From assembly GCA_030037775.1 (NCBI GenBank), contig JASHQB010000195.1, forward strand, positions 1-32,598: 32,598 nucleotides of DNA, in the 5' to 3' direction. The translations under genes were made by a program, and so were the position numbers. How positions within the stretch are numbered: position 1 is the first letter of the stretch; the number at the start of each line of letters is the position of its first letter. The DNA comes from Candidatus Acidiferrales bacterium. GTDB taxonomy: Bacteria; Acidobacteriota; Terriglobia; Acidiferrales; UBA7541. This document shows, in pieces, positions 8,090-15,609 of this stretch. Below the pieces are notes generated by a model, which was not told where the DNA came from, searched no databases, and worked only from the letters and a program-made list of their open reading frames with translations.

Positions 8090-10081
8090 GTGCTTTCTTT
8101 CCATCGTTTCCGCGCCTTCTGGCGAACCACTTCGCCTCTCGACCGCGGCGCCACCGCTGTGCTGATCTTTTGCATTTTGGCTTGGACTACCCGCTTCGGC
8201 CTTTTTGTCTCGTTCCTGAAGGGATGGCTCGTAGTCCTCTTTCTGATCGCTCTCGGATTGATCGTCGTCCGCTTTGGGCAATGGGCCCGCAAGCGTCTGC
8301 TTTGGGGCCTGCGCAACCGCCTTGTCGTCGCTTACGTTTTCATCGCCGTGGTCCCCGTCGTCCTTCTTCTCGCTATGGCCGGAATTTTTGCCTACCTGCT
8401 TTACTTCCAGCTCGGTGCTCATCTGCTCAGCGACGATTTGAACGAGCGCATCGCCTCTACCGCCAGCGTTGCCGACACGCTCGCCCGCACGCTTCAGATA
8501 AAACAAGGCGGCAAAGGGCCGGCAAACTTTTCCGCCGCGCTCGCTGACCCTGGTATGACCGGTTTGCTCGGAGGCGCGCGTCAATACTTGCCCGGCCTGG
8601 AAGTGCATACTGCTTCTGCTGCGACGTCCTCCGCAACGAACGCGCGTCCGGTGAAAACTTTTTCGGGCTTGGTGCAATCCGGGGAGAACCTTTGGATTGA
8701 AGCCCTCGTGCCCGGCCATTTCGGTCCCTCCGAAGACGAACTTTCCGTCCGCGTCCCCATGACCACGGCGCTTCTGCAAACGCTCGCTCCCGATCTCGGC
8801 CCCGTGCAGCTCACCATCTTTCGACCTGCGACGCAATCCGACCCGCCCGCGGAAATTTTCAATCTCAACCGGCAGCGCTTGGTCCGTTCAGCGCAAATCT
8901 TGAATTTGCGCGCCTTGCAGGCGAAGAGCAGTTGGTATGACGTTTCCATTTCCGGCGGCTCCACGCTGGATGCGCTTCTCCTCAGCGGCGGCGGGCCGAC
9001 GCCAGTCACCATGCCAGTCGTCGTGGGCTTTTCTCTCCGCCCCGCGCAATTGAACCATCGTCTGTTCGCTTCGCTCGGACTGCTCGGCTCATCATTGGCC
9101 TTCGCCCTCGCGCTTATCGGTGTTTTTTTCCTCGCCCTGGAGGTCGCCGCTCTGATCACCGGAGTTATCCTCACCCGCACCATCACCATCGCCGTCGACG
9201 AGCTTTACGAAGCTACGCGCCACGTCCGCCAGGGGGATTTTCGTCATCGCATTTATGTGCGCAATCGCGATCAGCTCGGCGTCCTCGCCGAATCCTTCAA
9301 CGCCATGACCACTTCCGTCGCCGAACTCATCGAAGAGCAGCGCGCCCGCCATCGCCTGGAAAACGAGCTCTCCATCGCGCGCGAAGTGCAAACCCAGCTT
9401 TTCCCGCGCGAACTGCCTTCGCTCCCCGGCCTCGAGCTCGCCGCCATCTGCCGCGCCGCGCGCGTCGTCTCCGGCGACTACTACGACTTCGTGAAACTCG
9501 GCGACAACAAACTTGGCTTGGCCATCGCCGACATCAGCGGCAAGGGAATTTCCGCAGCGCTCCTGATGGCCAGCTTGCAGGCCGCCCTGCGCGGTCAGGC
9601 CATTCTCGACGGCCATCGCACCACTTCACAGGTGGTCGAAATTCTCAATCGTCATCTTTTCCTGAACACCTCCGACGACCGCTACGCTACTCTCTTCTAC
9701 GCTGAATATGACGCTACCTCGCGCAACCTTCGCTACACGAATGCCGGACACTGCGCTCCGTTTTTCGTCTCCGGCGGCAAAGTGCAGAAGCTCGATCAAG
9801 GCGGCACCGTCGTCGGCCTCTTCGATCACGCTGACTACCGGCAGGGAACCGTCCACACGGACCCCGGCGGATTGCTCGTCGCCTTCAGCGACGGCTTGCT
9901 CGAACCCGAAAACGTTTATGGAGAAGAATTCGGCAACGCGCGCCTCGCCGCCGAAGTGCTGCGCTTGCGCGATATTCCCGCCGAACAACTCGCCGAAGGG
10001 CTGCTCTCCGCCGTCGAACAGTGGGCCGGCACTCCCGAGCAAGCCGACGACATGACCGTCATCGTCGCCCGCTTCCGCTGA
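8090..10081 (+). CDS. Membrane HAMP-SpoIIE PP2C-type serine phosphatase
   Basis: A 663-residue sensor phosphatase of the RsbU/SpoIIE type, which usually dephosphorylates an anti-sigma-factor antagonist in a partner-switching pathway. Two N-terminal membrane helices are followed by a third (VVAYVFIAVVPVVLLLAMAG), an extracytoplasmic sensor region of roughly 200 residues, another helix, a HAMP linker (about residues 365-420) and the phosphatase domain. The latter shows VVSGDYYDF (Asp about 463), IADISGKGISAALLMA, YTNAGHCAPFF, FSDGLLEPEN and the terminal ADDMTVIVARF, so the metal-binding aspartates are present. The start is not certain: GTG 8090 is preferred because of the promoter just upstream, while an in-frame GTG at 8015 would add 25 residues. 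No partner kinase or STAS gene is in the window. Confidence 0.88.
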   Translation: MLSFHRFRAFWRTTSPLDRGATAVLIFCILAWTTRFGLFVSFLKGWLVVLFLIALGLIVVRFGQWARKRLLWGLRNRLVVAYVFIAVVPVVLLLAMAGIFAYLLYFQLGAHLLSDDLNERIASTASVADTLARTLQIKQGGKGPANFSAALADPGMTGLLGGARQYLPGLEVHTASAATSSATNARPVKTFSGLVQSGENLWIEALVPGHFGPSEDELSVRVPMTTALLQTLAPDLGPVQLTIFRPATQSDPPAEIFNLNRQRLVRSAQILNLRALQAKSSWYDVSISGGSTLDALLLSGGGPTPVTMPVVVGFSLRPAQLNHRLFASLGLLGSSLAFALALIGVFFLALEVAALITGVILTRTITIAVDELYEATRHVRQGDFRHRIYVRNRDQLGVLAESFNAMTTSVAELIEEQRARHRLENELSIAREVQTQLFPRELPSLPGLELAAICRAARVVSGDYYDFVKLGDNKLGLAIADISGKGISAALLMASLQAALRGQAILDGHRTTSQVVEILNRHLFLNTSDDRYATLFYAEYDATSRNLRYTNAGHCAPFFVSGGKVQKLDQGGTVVGLFDHADYRQGTVHTDPGGLLVAFSDGLLEPENVYGEEFGNARLAAEVLRLRDIPAEQLAEGLLSAVEQWAGTPEQADDMTVIVARFR

Positions 10082-10142
10082 TTCCTGCTTGGGCGGGTCA
10101 GTCACAGGCGCCGGAAAAAAATGTTACATGGCGCGGTTGTTT

Positions 10143-10536
10143 TTACGGTCTGCCGGCAGGGATTGCGCGGCAAATCCACACTAGTGCTAGAAACGCGATG
10201 TTCCTGATGATCATTCCGGCAGACGCGCGGATAATTCGTCGCGCCCACATCAATCCATTCACATTCATCACCACCAGTAACGCCGTCTGAGCAATCGCGC
10301 AGACTCCTGGCGCCTTGCCGGCCATCACCCACGCCGTGAGCCCGCACTCCACCACGCTGATCGTCTTCAGCAGCGACGCGCCCAACCTCGGCCCCAGCGC
10401 TGGCACCGCTGTCACTACGTCCAGTTGCAGCCGCGCGCCCGAGGATCTTGCACCACAGCCCCTCGTAGAGCCAGACCAATGCCACGCTAGCTCGTATCAG
10501 AACTAACGGTGGGAACCCGATTGCAATATCTTGCAC
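10143..10536 (-). pseudogene. DoxX-like membrane protein gene with a frameshift
   Basis: Two adjacent minus-strand frames make one DoxX-like protein. The first gives IRASVALVWLYEGLWCKILG, the usual N-terminal helix. The second gives VVTAVPALGPRLGASLLKTI, then VVECGLTAWVMAGKAP and two more hydrophobic helices up to IPAGRP. They join if one base is removed (or two added) near 10429-10438, in a run of GCGCGC, so that ILGRA continues as LQLDVVTAVP. The start codon would be GTG at 10536. This may be a true recent frameshift or a sequence error in a GC repeat. The gene converges on the phosphatase gene. Confidence 0.6.
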
Positions 10537-10615
10537 GCAAGCCTCAGCTAGGCCGGGCTCAACTCTACAGCTGCACTGGACTCACCAGAGCCCTCCAGCC
10601 GACAATTCTTGTCTA

Positions 10616-10644
10616 TTGACTTTTCCGTTCCGTCAGCTTATACG
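10616..10644 (+). promoter_or_regulatory. Promoter of the S53 peptidase gene
   Basis: TTGACT (10616-10621), a 17-nt spacer and TATACG (10639-10644). Transcription would start at about 10651, leaving a leader of about 46 nt that carries the AAAGGGGAG ribosome binding site. Confidence 0.5.
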
Positions 10645-10696
10645 CATCTCAGCGCACGTACCAGCCGCTGTTCTGAAAGTCAGAAAGGGGAGTCCT

Positions 10697-11956
10697 ATGA
10701 AACGCTTCCCGTGGTGTCTCGCATCCGTCCTGGTGCTGTTTCTCGTCGCCTTTTCGCCCGTTGCCTTGGCTCAAGCCCACGTAATGATTCCGCAGTCGAG
10801 CCTTCCACAGCCTCGCAACGCCAACGGGCAAATCATGGCCCGCACGCATCTCCGCATTCTGGTTCCCGCCGTCAACAAAATGAACTTCGGCACATCTGTG
10901 CGCCCGAGCGAATTGCCGCCCTTTGCTGGCTACTTTTTTGAAACTCCTGCTTCGCTCGGCTGCATTTATTCTCTGGTGCGTCACTCTATACCCGGCTGCA
11001 ATCCCAACCTGACAACCGAGAATCCCTCGGGCGGCAGCCGCGCTATCGCCCTGGTGGAAGCCTTCGACGATCCCAGCGCCGCGAGCGACCTTGCGATCTT
11101 CTCCGCTCAATTCGGCCTGCCCCCTGCGAACCTCACCGTCGTTTACGCCGATGGAACGGAGCCCGGCACCGATCCCACTGGCGGCTTTGAAATCGAGGCC
11201 GCCGTCGACACGCAGTGGGCCCACGCCATGGCACCCGGCGCCCGCCTCTTTGTTGTGGAAGCCCCCAACAATAGCCTGATCAATCTTTTCAACGCCGTCG
11301 CCCTGGCCAGTAATCTCGTTGCCAACGCCGGCGGCGGCGAAGTCTCCATGAGCTGGGGCTCCAGCGAATTCTCTGAGGAAACTCTGTTTGATTCGCTCTT
11401 CACCACTCGCGGCGTCGTCTATCTTGGATCCACTGGAGACAGCCCCGGCGTCGAATACCCTAGTGCTTCGCCAAACGTAGTCGCGGCGGGTGGCACGACT
11501 ATTTCCCGCAATTCCATCACCGGCAATTTCATCTTGGAGAACACTTGGCAAGATGCCGGCGGCGGCACCAGCCAGGTCGAACCTCGCCCCGCCTTCCAAA
11601 ACGGCGTTCAATATGTCGTCGGAGGCGCGCGCGCCACGCCCGATTTGTCCTTTGACTCCGATCCCAACACCGGCGTTTGGGTCTTCAACACCAATCCAGT
11701 GCTTGGCGTCGGCTGGTTCATTGTTGGCGGCACCAGCGTCGCCGCGCCGTCGCTGGCTGGCATCATCAATGCGGGCGGCAGCTTCCGCTCCTCCAGCCAG
11801 GCGGAAAATCAGCTGATCTACGGTAATCTGTTCAATGGCTTCGATTTCCGCGACATCACCTACGGTAACTGCGGCCTCAACATCGGAAACTTTGCCGTGC
11901 CCGGCTACGACCTCTGCTCCGGCGTCGGCACGCCCATCGGCCATCAGGGCAAATAA
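10697..11956 (+). CDS. Secreted S53 (sedolisin/kumamolisin-type) serine-carboxyl peptidase
   Basis: A 419-residue exported protease. The ATG at 10697 follows AAAGGGGAG, and the signal peptide ends near VALAQA. The catalytic set of the family is visible: Glu167 and Asp171 in EIEAAVD (ExxxD), the oxyanion-hole Asp248 in GDSPGVEYPSASP and Ser347 in GGTSVAAP. The C-terminus holds the family calcium site (DFRDITYGNCG, then GYDLCSGVGTPIG). The protein is short for the family: only about 140 residues separate the signal peptide from the catalytic Glu, so most of the usual N-terminal prodomain is missing. Sedolisins normally act at acid pH, which would fit a soil acidobacterium, but that is inference. 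A long hairpin follows the stop. Confidence 0.88.
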   Translation: MKRFPWCLASVLVLFLVAFSPVALAQAHVMIPQSSLPQPRNANGQIMARTHLRILVPAVNKMNFGTSVRPSELPPFAGYFFETPASLGCIYSLVRHSIPGCNPNLTTENPSGGSRAIALVEAFDDPSAASDLAIFSAQFGLPPANLTVVYADGTEPGTDPTGGFEIEAAVDTQWAHAMAPGARLFVVEAPNNSLINLFNAVALASNLVANAGGGEVSMSWGSSEFSEETLFDSLFTTRGVVYLGSTGDSPGVEYPSASPNVVAAGGTTISRNSITGNFILENTWQDAGGGTSQVEPRPAFQNGVQYVVGGARATPDLSFDSDPNTGVWVFNTNPVLGVGWFIVGGTSVAAPSLAGIINAGGSFRSSSQAENQLIYGNLFNGFDFRDITYGNCGLNIGNFAVPGYDLCSGVGTPIGHQGK

Positions 11957-11962
11957 TTTCCC

Positions 11963-12002
11963 AGCGAGAGCTTCCGGGATCGTTGTTCCCGGAAGCTCCG
12001 CT
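11963..12002 (+). terminator. Long stem-loop after the S53 gene
   Basis: GAGCTTCCGGG (11968-11978) pairs perfectly with CCCGGAAGCTC (11988-11998) around a 9-nt loop. Four further pairs (AGCG with CGCT) extend it past a bulged A at 11967. There is no T-run, but it is a very stable hairpin 11-12 nt after the main stop. Confidence 0.6.
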
Positions 12003-12037
12003 GCAAACCGCAGCGCTTTGAGCTAACCTGATAAAGC

Positions 12038-12053
12038 GCAACAAAAAGGTTGC
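12038..12053 (+). promoter_or_regulatory. Operator-like inverted repeat 1 (GCAAC-N6-GTTGC)
   Basis: GCAAC (12038-12042), six bases and GTTGC (12049-12053). The palindrome extends two more pairs on each side (GCGCAAC/GTTGCGC, 12036-12055). It overlaps the likely -35 region of the AHSA1-ArsR operon and matches the second repeat 42 bp downstream in half-site and spacing. Confidence 0.6.
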
Positions 12054-12079
12054 GCGTCTTTCATTCGCTCTGCTAATCT
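12050..12079 (+). promoter_or_regulatory. Candidate promoter of the AHSA1-ArsR operon
   Basis: A TG-C-TAATCT extended -10 (12071-12079) lies 18 nt after a poor -35 (TTGCGC, 12050-12055). The -35 lies in operator 1, and transcription would start inside operator 2 at about 12086. A bound ArsR protein would therefore block the promoter. The -35 match is weak. Confidence 0.35.
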
Positions 12080-12095
12080 GCAACCTGGAGGTTGC
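12080..12095 (+). promoter_or_regulatory. Operator-like inverted repeat 2, overlapping the ribosome binding site
   Basis: GCAAC (12080-12084), CTGGAG and GTTGC (12091-12095), extended to the 18-nt palindrome TGCAACCTGGAGGTTGCA (12079-12096). The GGAGG inside it (12087-12091) is the ribosome binding site of the AHSA1 gene, so both DNA binding and RNA folding here could limit expression. Confidence 0.65.
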
Positions 12096-12100
12096 ACAAT

Positions 12101-12610
12101 ATGCCGAATGCATCGACCTCATCCAACGCGCCGGATCTGCCACACGCAAAGGACCGCATCGAAAAGCGTATTGAGCTTCGCGCGCCCATTTCCCGCGTGT
12201 GGCGCGCTCTTACCAACCCCCGCGAATTCGGCGAATGGTTCTGCGTGAAGATCGACGGACCTTTCGCCGTTGGCCAGGTTTCCCGAGGCCACATCATCCA
12301 TCCCGGCTATGAGCACGTCAAATGGGAAGCTCTTATACAGAAAATGGAGCCCGAGCGCTTGTTTTCCTTCAGCTGGCCCCATCCCAAGTCCTTCGACAAA
12401 GCCGAGTATTCGCCGGATTACTCGAATGAACCGGTCACGCTCGTCGAATTCCGCCTCGAGAGAGCTGCCACCGGCACGCTGCTCACCGTCACCGAGTCCG
12501 GCTTCGACAAGCTTCCTGCCGATCGGCGTCTCAGGGCGTTCCGCGACAACGAAGGCGGTTGGGCTCAGCAAATGAAAAATATCGAGGCCTATGTCGCCCA
12601 AAAACCCTAG
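12101..12610 (+). CDS. AHSA1/SRPBCC-family protein
   Basis: A 169-residue START-like (SRPBCC) protein of the Aha1 C-terminal type. Family signs are IEKRIELRAPISRVWRALTN near the start, EFGEWF, FSFSWPH in the middle strands, LVEFRLE and LLTVTESGFDKLP, and a C-terminal helix with GGWAQQMKNIEAYV. These proteins bind hydrophobic small molecules; partners and ligands are usually unknown. The ATG at 12101 has GGAGG 9 nt upstream. The gene overlaps the following arsR-type gene by 20 nt, a common pairing in which the regulator controls both genes. The paired palindromes upstream support self-repression. Confidence 0.88.
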   Translation: MPNASTSSNAPDLPHAKDRIEKRIELRAPISRVWRALTNPREFGEWFCVKIDGPFAVGQVSRGHIIHPGYEHVKWEALIQKMEPERLFSFSWPHPKSFDKAEYSPDYSNEPVTLVEFRLERAATGTLLTVTESGFDKLPADRRLRAFRDNEGGWAQQMKNIEAYVAQKP

Positions 12611-12938
12611 CCGCATTGGCAGCCAATCCCGCGCTCCGGCGCTCATCTTTGCCGCGCTCGGCGACGCGACTCGTCTGCGCCTCGTCGCTCGGCTCTGCGG
12701 CGGAGAGCCGCGCTCTATCTCTGATCTCACCCGAGGCTCCCGCCTCACCCGCCAGGCTATTACCAAGCACCTTAGCGTCTTGCAAAATGCAGGAGTCGTG
12801 TGCCGCTTTCGTTCCGGCCGCCACAGCCTCTTCAAATTCCATCCCCAGCCCATCGACGCCCTCCGTGACTATCTGGACTTCGTCTCCGAACAATGGGACC
12901 ACGCCCTCGCCCGCCTCAAATCATTGGTCGAGCGTTGA
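12591..12938 (+). CDS. ArsR-family transcriptional regulator
   Basis: A 115-residue winged-helix repressor. It shows IFAALGDATRLRLVARLC (helices 1-2), then ISDLTRGSRLTRQAITKHLS with the recognition helix, and the wing (VVCRFRSGRHSLFKF). The metal-binding ELCVC motif of arsenic or cadmium sensors is absent, which fits the AHSA1-associated subgroup that senses something other than metals. Its ATG lies inside the AHSA1 gene (20-nt overlap), so translation is coupled. The likely targets are the two GCAAC-N6-GTTGC repeats upstream of the operon. Confidence 0.9.
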   Translation: MSPKNPSRIGSQSRAPALIFAALGDATRLRLVARLCGGEPRSISDLTRGSRLTRQAITKHLSVLQNAGVVCRFRSGRHSLFKFHPQPIDALRDYLDFVSEQWDHALARLKSLVER

Positions 12939-13172
12939 TCTTCTGCACCGATGCCAGACTCCGAGTGGCCGCGCGCGCACCAACGAGTCCCAAATTTCTA
13001 ATCGATAACCTTGGGAGGCTTGGAGAACGCCGTTTCGATTACGCTATTTGCAATTCGGAAAGCGCATCAAACGACACGCCAATCGCCGCGCGGCTTGGCA
13101 AGGCGCACGGAATCCGGTAATGTCAGGGCTCGGATGCGGCTTCCACTCTTGGATCAGAGGACGAGGAGGCTC

Positions 13173-13235
13173 ATGAATCACGTTTGTGCGCCACTCAGGT
13201 TGGAGCCGCGCGAATTTACGGAGGCGCAGTTTTGA
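13173..13235 (+). CDS. Possible 20-residue leader peptide coupled to the SDR gene
   Basis: ATG at 13173 begins MNHVCAPLRLEPREFTEAQF and stops at TGA 13233-13235, which overlaps the TTG start of the SDR gene (13232-13234). AGGAGG (13164-13169) precedes it, but with a tight 3-nt spacing. If translated it would couple initiation of the SDR gene. The evidence is only positional; the peptide has no recognisable motif. Confidence 0.25.
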   Translation: MNHVCAPLRLEPREFTEAQF

Positions 13236-13975
13236 CGATTCGGCATCGCGTCGCGTTGGTCACCGGTGGAAGCCGTGGCATCGGCAAAGGAATTGCGATG
13301 AGCCTAGGCCGCGCCGGCGCGCGCGTCGCCCTGTCGTATCGGTCCAACAAAACCGCAGCGCAAAATACTCTGCGCCAACTGCAGGCGCTCGGCTGCGAGT
13401 GTTTCGCGATCGAAGCCGACGCCACCGATCCGGCGCAGGCGGAATCGCTGGTCGGTTCGGTGACGGAAAAATTCGGCCGCCTGGACTTGCTCGTCAATAA
13501 CGTCGGCGCGTTCAATTGGGGCACGGTCGCGGAAACCACCGTGGAAGAGTGGCGGCGCGTGCTGGATTCGAATTTGCTGAGCGTTTTTTGCGTCAGCCGC
13601 GCGGCGTTGCCGGCGATGCGCAGACAGCGCTGGGGCCGCATCATTAACTTAGGCGCGGTGGGCGCGGAGCGCGCCTTCGGGCAAGCCACCATTTCGGCCT
13701 ACGCTGCAGCGAAGGCGGCGGTGGTAGCGTTTTCGCGTTCGCTGGCGCTGGAAGAAGCGAAAAACGGAATCACCGTGAACGTGGTCAACCCGCCGAATAT
13801 CGACGATAAGGAGCTGTCTGCCGAAGAAGCGCGGCGCATGCGGGATGCGCGCTTTCCGGTCGGCCGCCCTCCCTCCGCCGACGACGTCGCCGAAGCGGTG
13901 AAATTTCTCGCTTCCGATTCCGCCGACTACGTCACCGGCCAAGTGCTCAGCGTCTCTGGCGGCTGGATGATGTGA
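13232..13975 (+). CDS. Short-chain dehydrogenase/reductase
   Basis: A 247-residue NAD(P)-dependent oxidoreductase of the classical SDR type. The TTG at 13232 is preferred because GGAGG lies 7 nt upstream and the protein then starts directly at the first Rossmann strand (RHRVALVTGGSRGIGKGIA). The cofactor loop TGGSRGIG, the NNVG motif and the active-site YAAAK are present. The usual catalytic serine before the Tyr is not seen: the strand reads INLGAVGAERAF, with Gly/Ala where most members have Ser. The C-terminus ends in the common GQVLSVSGGWMM. The arrangement resembles FabG-like reductases, but the missing Ser makes the substrate and even the activity uncertain. The nnr gene follows after 43 nt. 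Confidence 0.85.
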   Translation: MTIRHRVALVTGGSRGIGKGIAMSLGRAGARVALSYRSNKTAAQNTLRQLQALGCECFAIEADATDPAQAESLVGSVTEKFGRLDLLVNNVGAFNWGTVAETTVEEWRRVLDSNLLSVFCVSRAALPAMRRQRWGRIINLGAVGAERAFGQATISAYAAAKAAVVAFSRSLALEEAKNGITVNVVNPPNIDDKELSAEEARRMRDARFPVGRPPSADDVAEAVKFLASDSADYVTGQVLSVSGGWMM

Positions 13976-14018
13976 GCGCCGCGCTCACGCGAACGTCGCA
14001 GGAAATTTGCGAAACCAG

Positions 14019-15608
14019 ATGAAGATTCTCACCGTTTCCGAAATGCGCGAAGTGGATCGTTTGACGACCGAGAGGCACGGAGTGTCGCAGCTCAGCCTGA
14101 TGGAGAACGCTGGAGGTGCGGTAGCGCGCTTCATCGCCGCGCACTTCGCTCCCGTTGACGATCGACGTGTGACGGTCTTGTGTGGCAAGGGCAACAATGG
14201 CGGCGACGGCTTCGTCGCCGCGCGCGTGTTGCGCGAGATGGGCGCGGAGCCCGCGGTGTTCCTGTTCGGCGATCCGTCGGAGCTGCGCGGCGAGGCCGCG
14301 GAGAACTACAAGCGCTTGCGCGGCGCCAATGGCGAGGCGACTGTCGTTCGCGACGCGGCCGCCTGGGAATCTGCGCGCGCTTCCGCGATGTCCGCGCGCG
14401 TCATCGTGGACGCGCTGCTGGGCACGGGCCTGCGCGGCGCCGTCGGGGGCTCACTCGCGCAATGCATCGACCAGGTGAATCGCCATGACGTGCTCAGCCG
14501 TGTGGTGGCGGTGGACATTCCGTCGGGCGTCTCCGGCGACTCCGGTGCGACCGCCGGGCCGGCGATTGTGGCGGACTACACCGTCACTTTCACCGCGCCA
14601 AAAATTGGGATGCTGGGGGCAAGCGCCTCACCGTTTGTGGGGCGGCTGAGTGTGACGACGATTGGATCGCCGGCGGAATTGGTGGAAGAAATTGCGAAAG
14701 GAAATTTGCGCTGGAGTGAGCCGTGGGAATTCCGTCGCGTGCCGTTTCATCGCAAGGCAGATTCGAACAAAGGATTGTATGGACATGCGCTGATTGTGGC
14801 GGGCTCGGTGGGAAAAGCGGGCGCGGCGGCGATGGCAGCGCGCGGGGCGTTGCGCGCGGGCGCGGGGCTAGTGACGGTGGCGACGCCGGAGCCTGTGCTG
14901 GCAACGGTGGCAGGATTCACGCCGGAAGTAATGACCGAGCCGTTGCATGCCACAGCGGCAGGAACGATTGCGCGCGACGTTTTTGATTCGGGCGGATTCG
15001 CGAAAATCTTGCCCGGGAAAAATGTGCTGGCGATGGGTCCGGGGTTGACGACGCAGGAAGAGACCCGGCAATTTGTGCGTGCGGTGATTGCAAGCAAAGT
15101 TTCCGTGCCGGTGATTCTGGATGCGGATGGACTGAATGCGTTCGATGGCGGTGCGGAGGAATTGCGGGGCGGCGGGATGCTGGCAATCACGCCGCATCCA
15201 GGAGAAATGGGGCGTTTGCTCGGTTGCACTCCGAAAGACGTGCAGGCCCGTCGCGTGGAAATTGCGGTGAGCGCGGCAGTAAATTGGAACGCGTTCGTGA
15301 TATTGAAAGGAAACTGGACGGTGGTCGCGGCGCCGGATGGGCGCGGGTGGATCAATTCGACGGGGAATCCGGGAATGTCGAGTGGCGGGACGGGTGACGT
15401 GTTGACAGGGATGCTGGCGGGGCTGACGGCGCAATTCGGCGCGGGAAAAAATTGGGCGGAGACGCTGGCGCTGGGCGTGTATCTGCATGGGCTGGCGGGA
15501 GATTTGGCGGCCGAGGAGTTTGGCGAGGCGCCGCTGGTGGCGACGGATTTGATCCGGCGAATTTCTCCCGCGTTCGCGCAATTGCAAGATGAGTTGCAGG
15601 CGATTTGA
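14019..15608 (+). CDS. nnr: Bifunctional NAD(P)H-hydrate repair enzyme (epimerase and ADP/ATP-dependent dehydratase)
   Basis: A 529-residue fusion of the two enzymes that repair damaged NAD(P)H hydrates, of the E. coli YjeF type. The N-terminal epimerase half has the phosphate-binding GKGNNGGDGFVAARVL (from residue 56) and VVAVDIPSGVSGDSGAT. The C-terminal ribokinase-like dehydratase half has GSVGKAGAAAMAARGALRAG, LDADGLNAF, TPHPGEMGRLLG and NPGMSSGGTGDVLTGMLAG, with the catalytic Asp at about 460. The ATG at 14019 was chosen because it opens with the usual helix KILTVSEMREVD. The gene is followed by tsaE after one base, a pairing seen in many bacteria. G-rich codons become much more frequent in the second half. 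Confidence 0.95.
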   Translation: MKILTVSEMREVDRLTTERHGVSQLSLMENAGGAVARFIAAHFAPVDDRRVTVLCGKGNNGGDGFVAARVLREMGAEPAVFLFGDPSELRGEAAENYKRLRGANGEATVVRDAAAWESARASAMSARVIVDALLGTGLRGAVGGSLAQCIDQVNRHDVLSRVVAVDIPSGVSGDSGATAGPAIVADYTVTFTAPKIGMLGASASPFVGRLSVTTIGSPAELVEEIAKGNLRWSEPWEFRRVPFHRKADSNKGLYGHALIVAGSVGKAGAAAMAARGALRAGAGLVTVATPEPVLATVAGFTPEVMTEPLHATAAGTIARDVFDSGGFAKILPGKNVLAMGPGLTTQEETRQFVRAVIASKVSVPVILDADGLNAFDGGAEELRGGGMLAITPHPGEMGRLLGCTPKDVQARRVEIAVSAAVNWNAFVILKGNWTVVAAPDGRGWINSTGNPGMSSGGTGDVLTGMLAGLTAQFGAGKNWAETLALGVYLHGLAGDLAAEEFGEAPLVATDLIRRISPAFAQLQDELQAI

Positions 15609-15609
15609 G

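Noticed and set aside
12939-13231. Replication origin with DnaA boxes
   Set aside because: The skew pattern fits, but no TTATCCACA-like boxes, AT-rich unwinding region or dnaA/dnaN gene was found, so only the skew change is reported.
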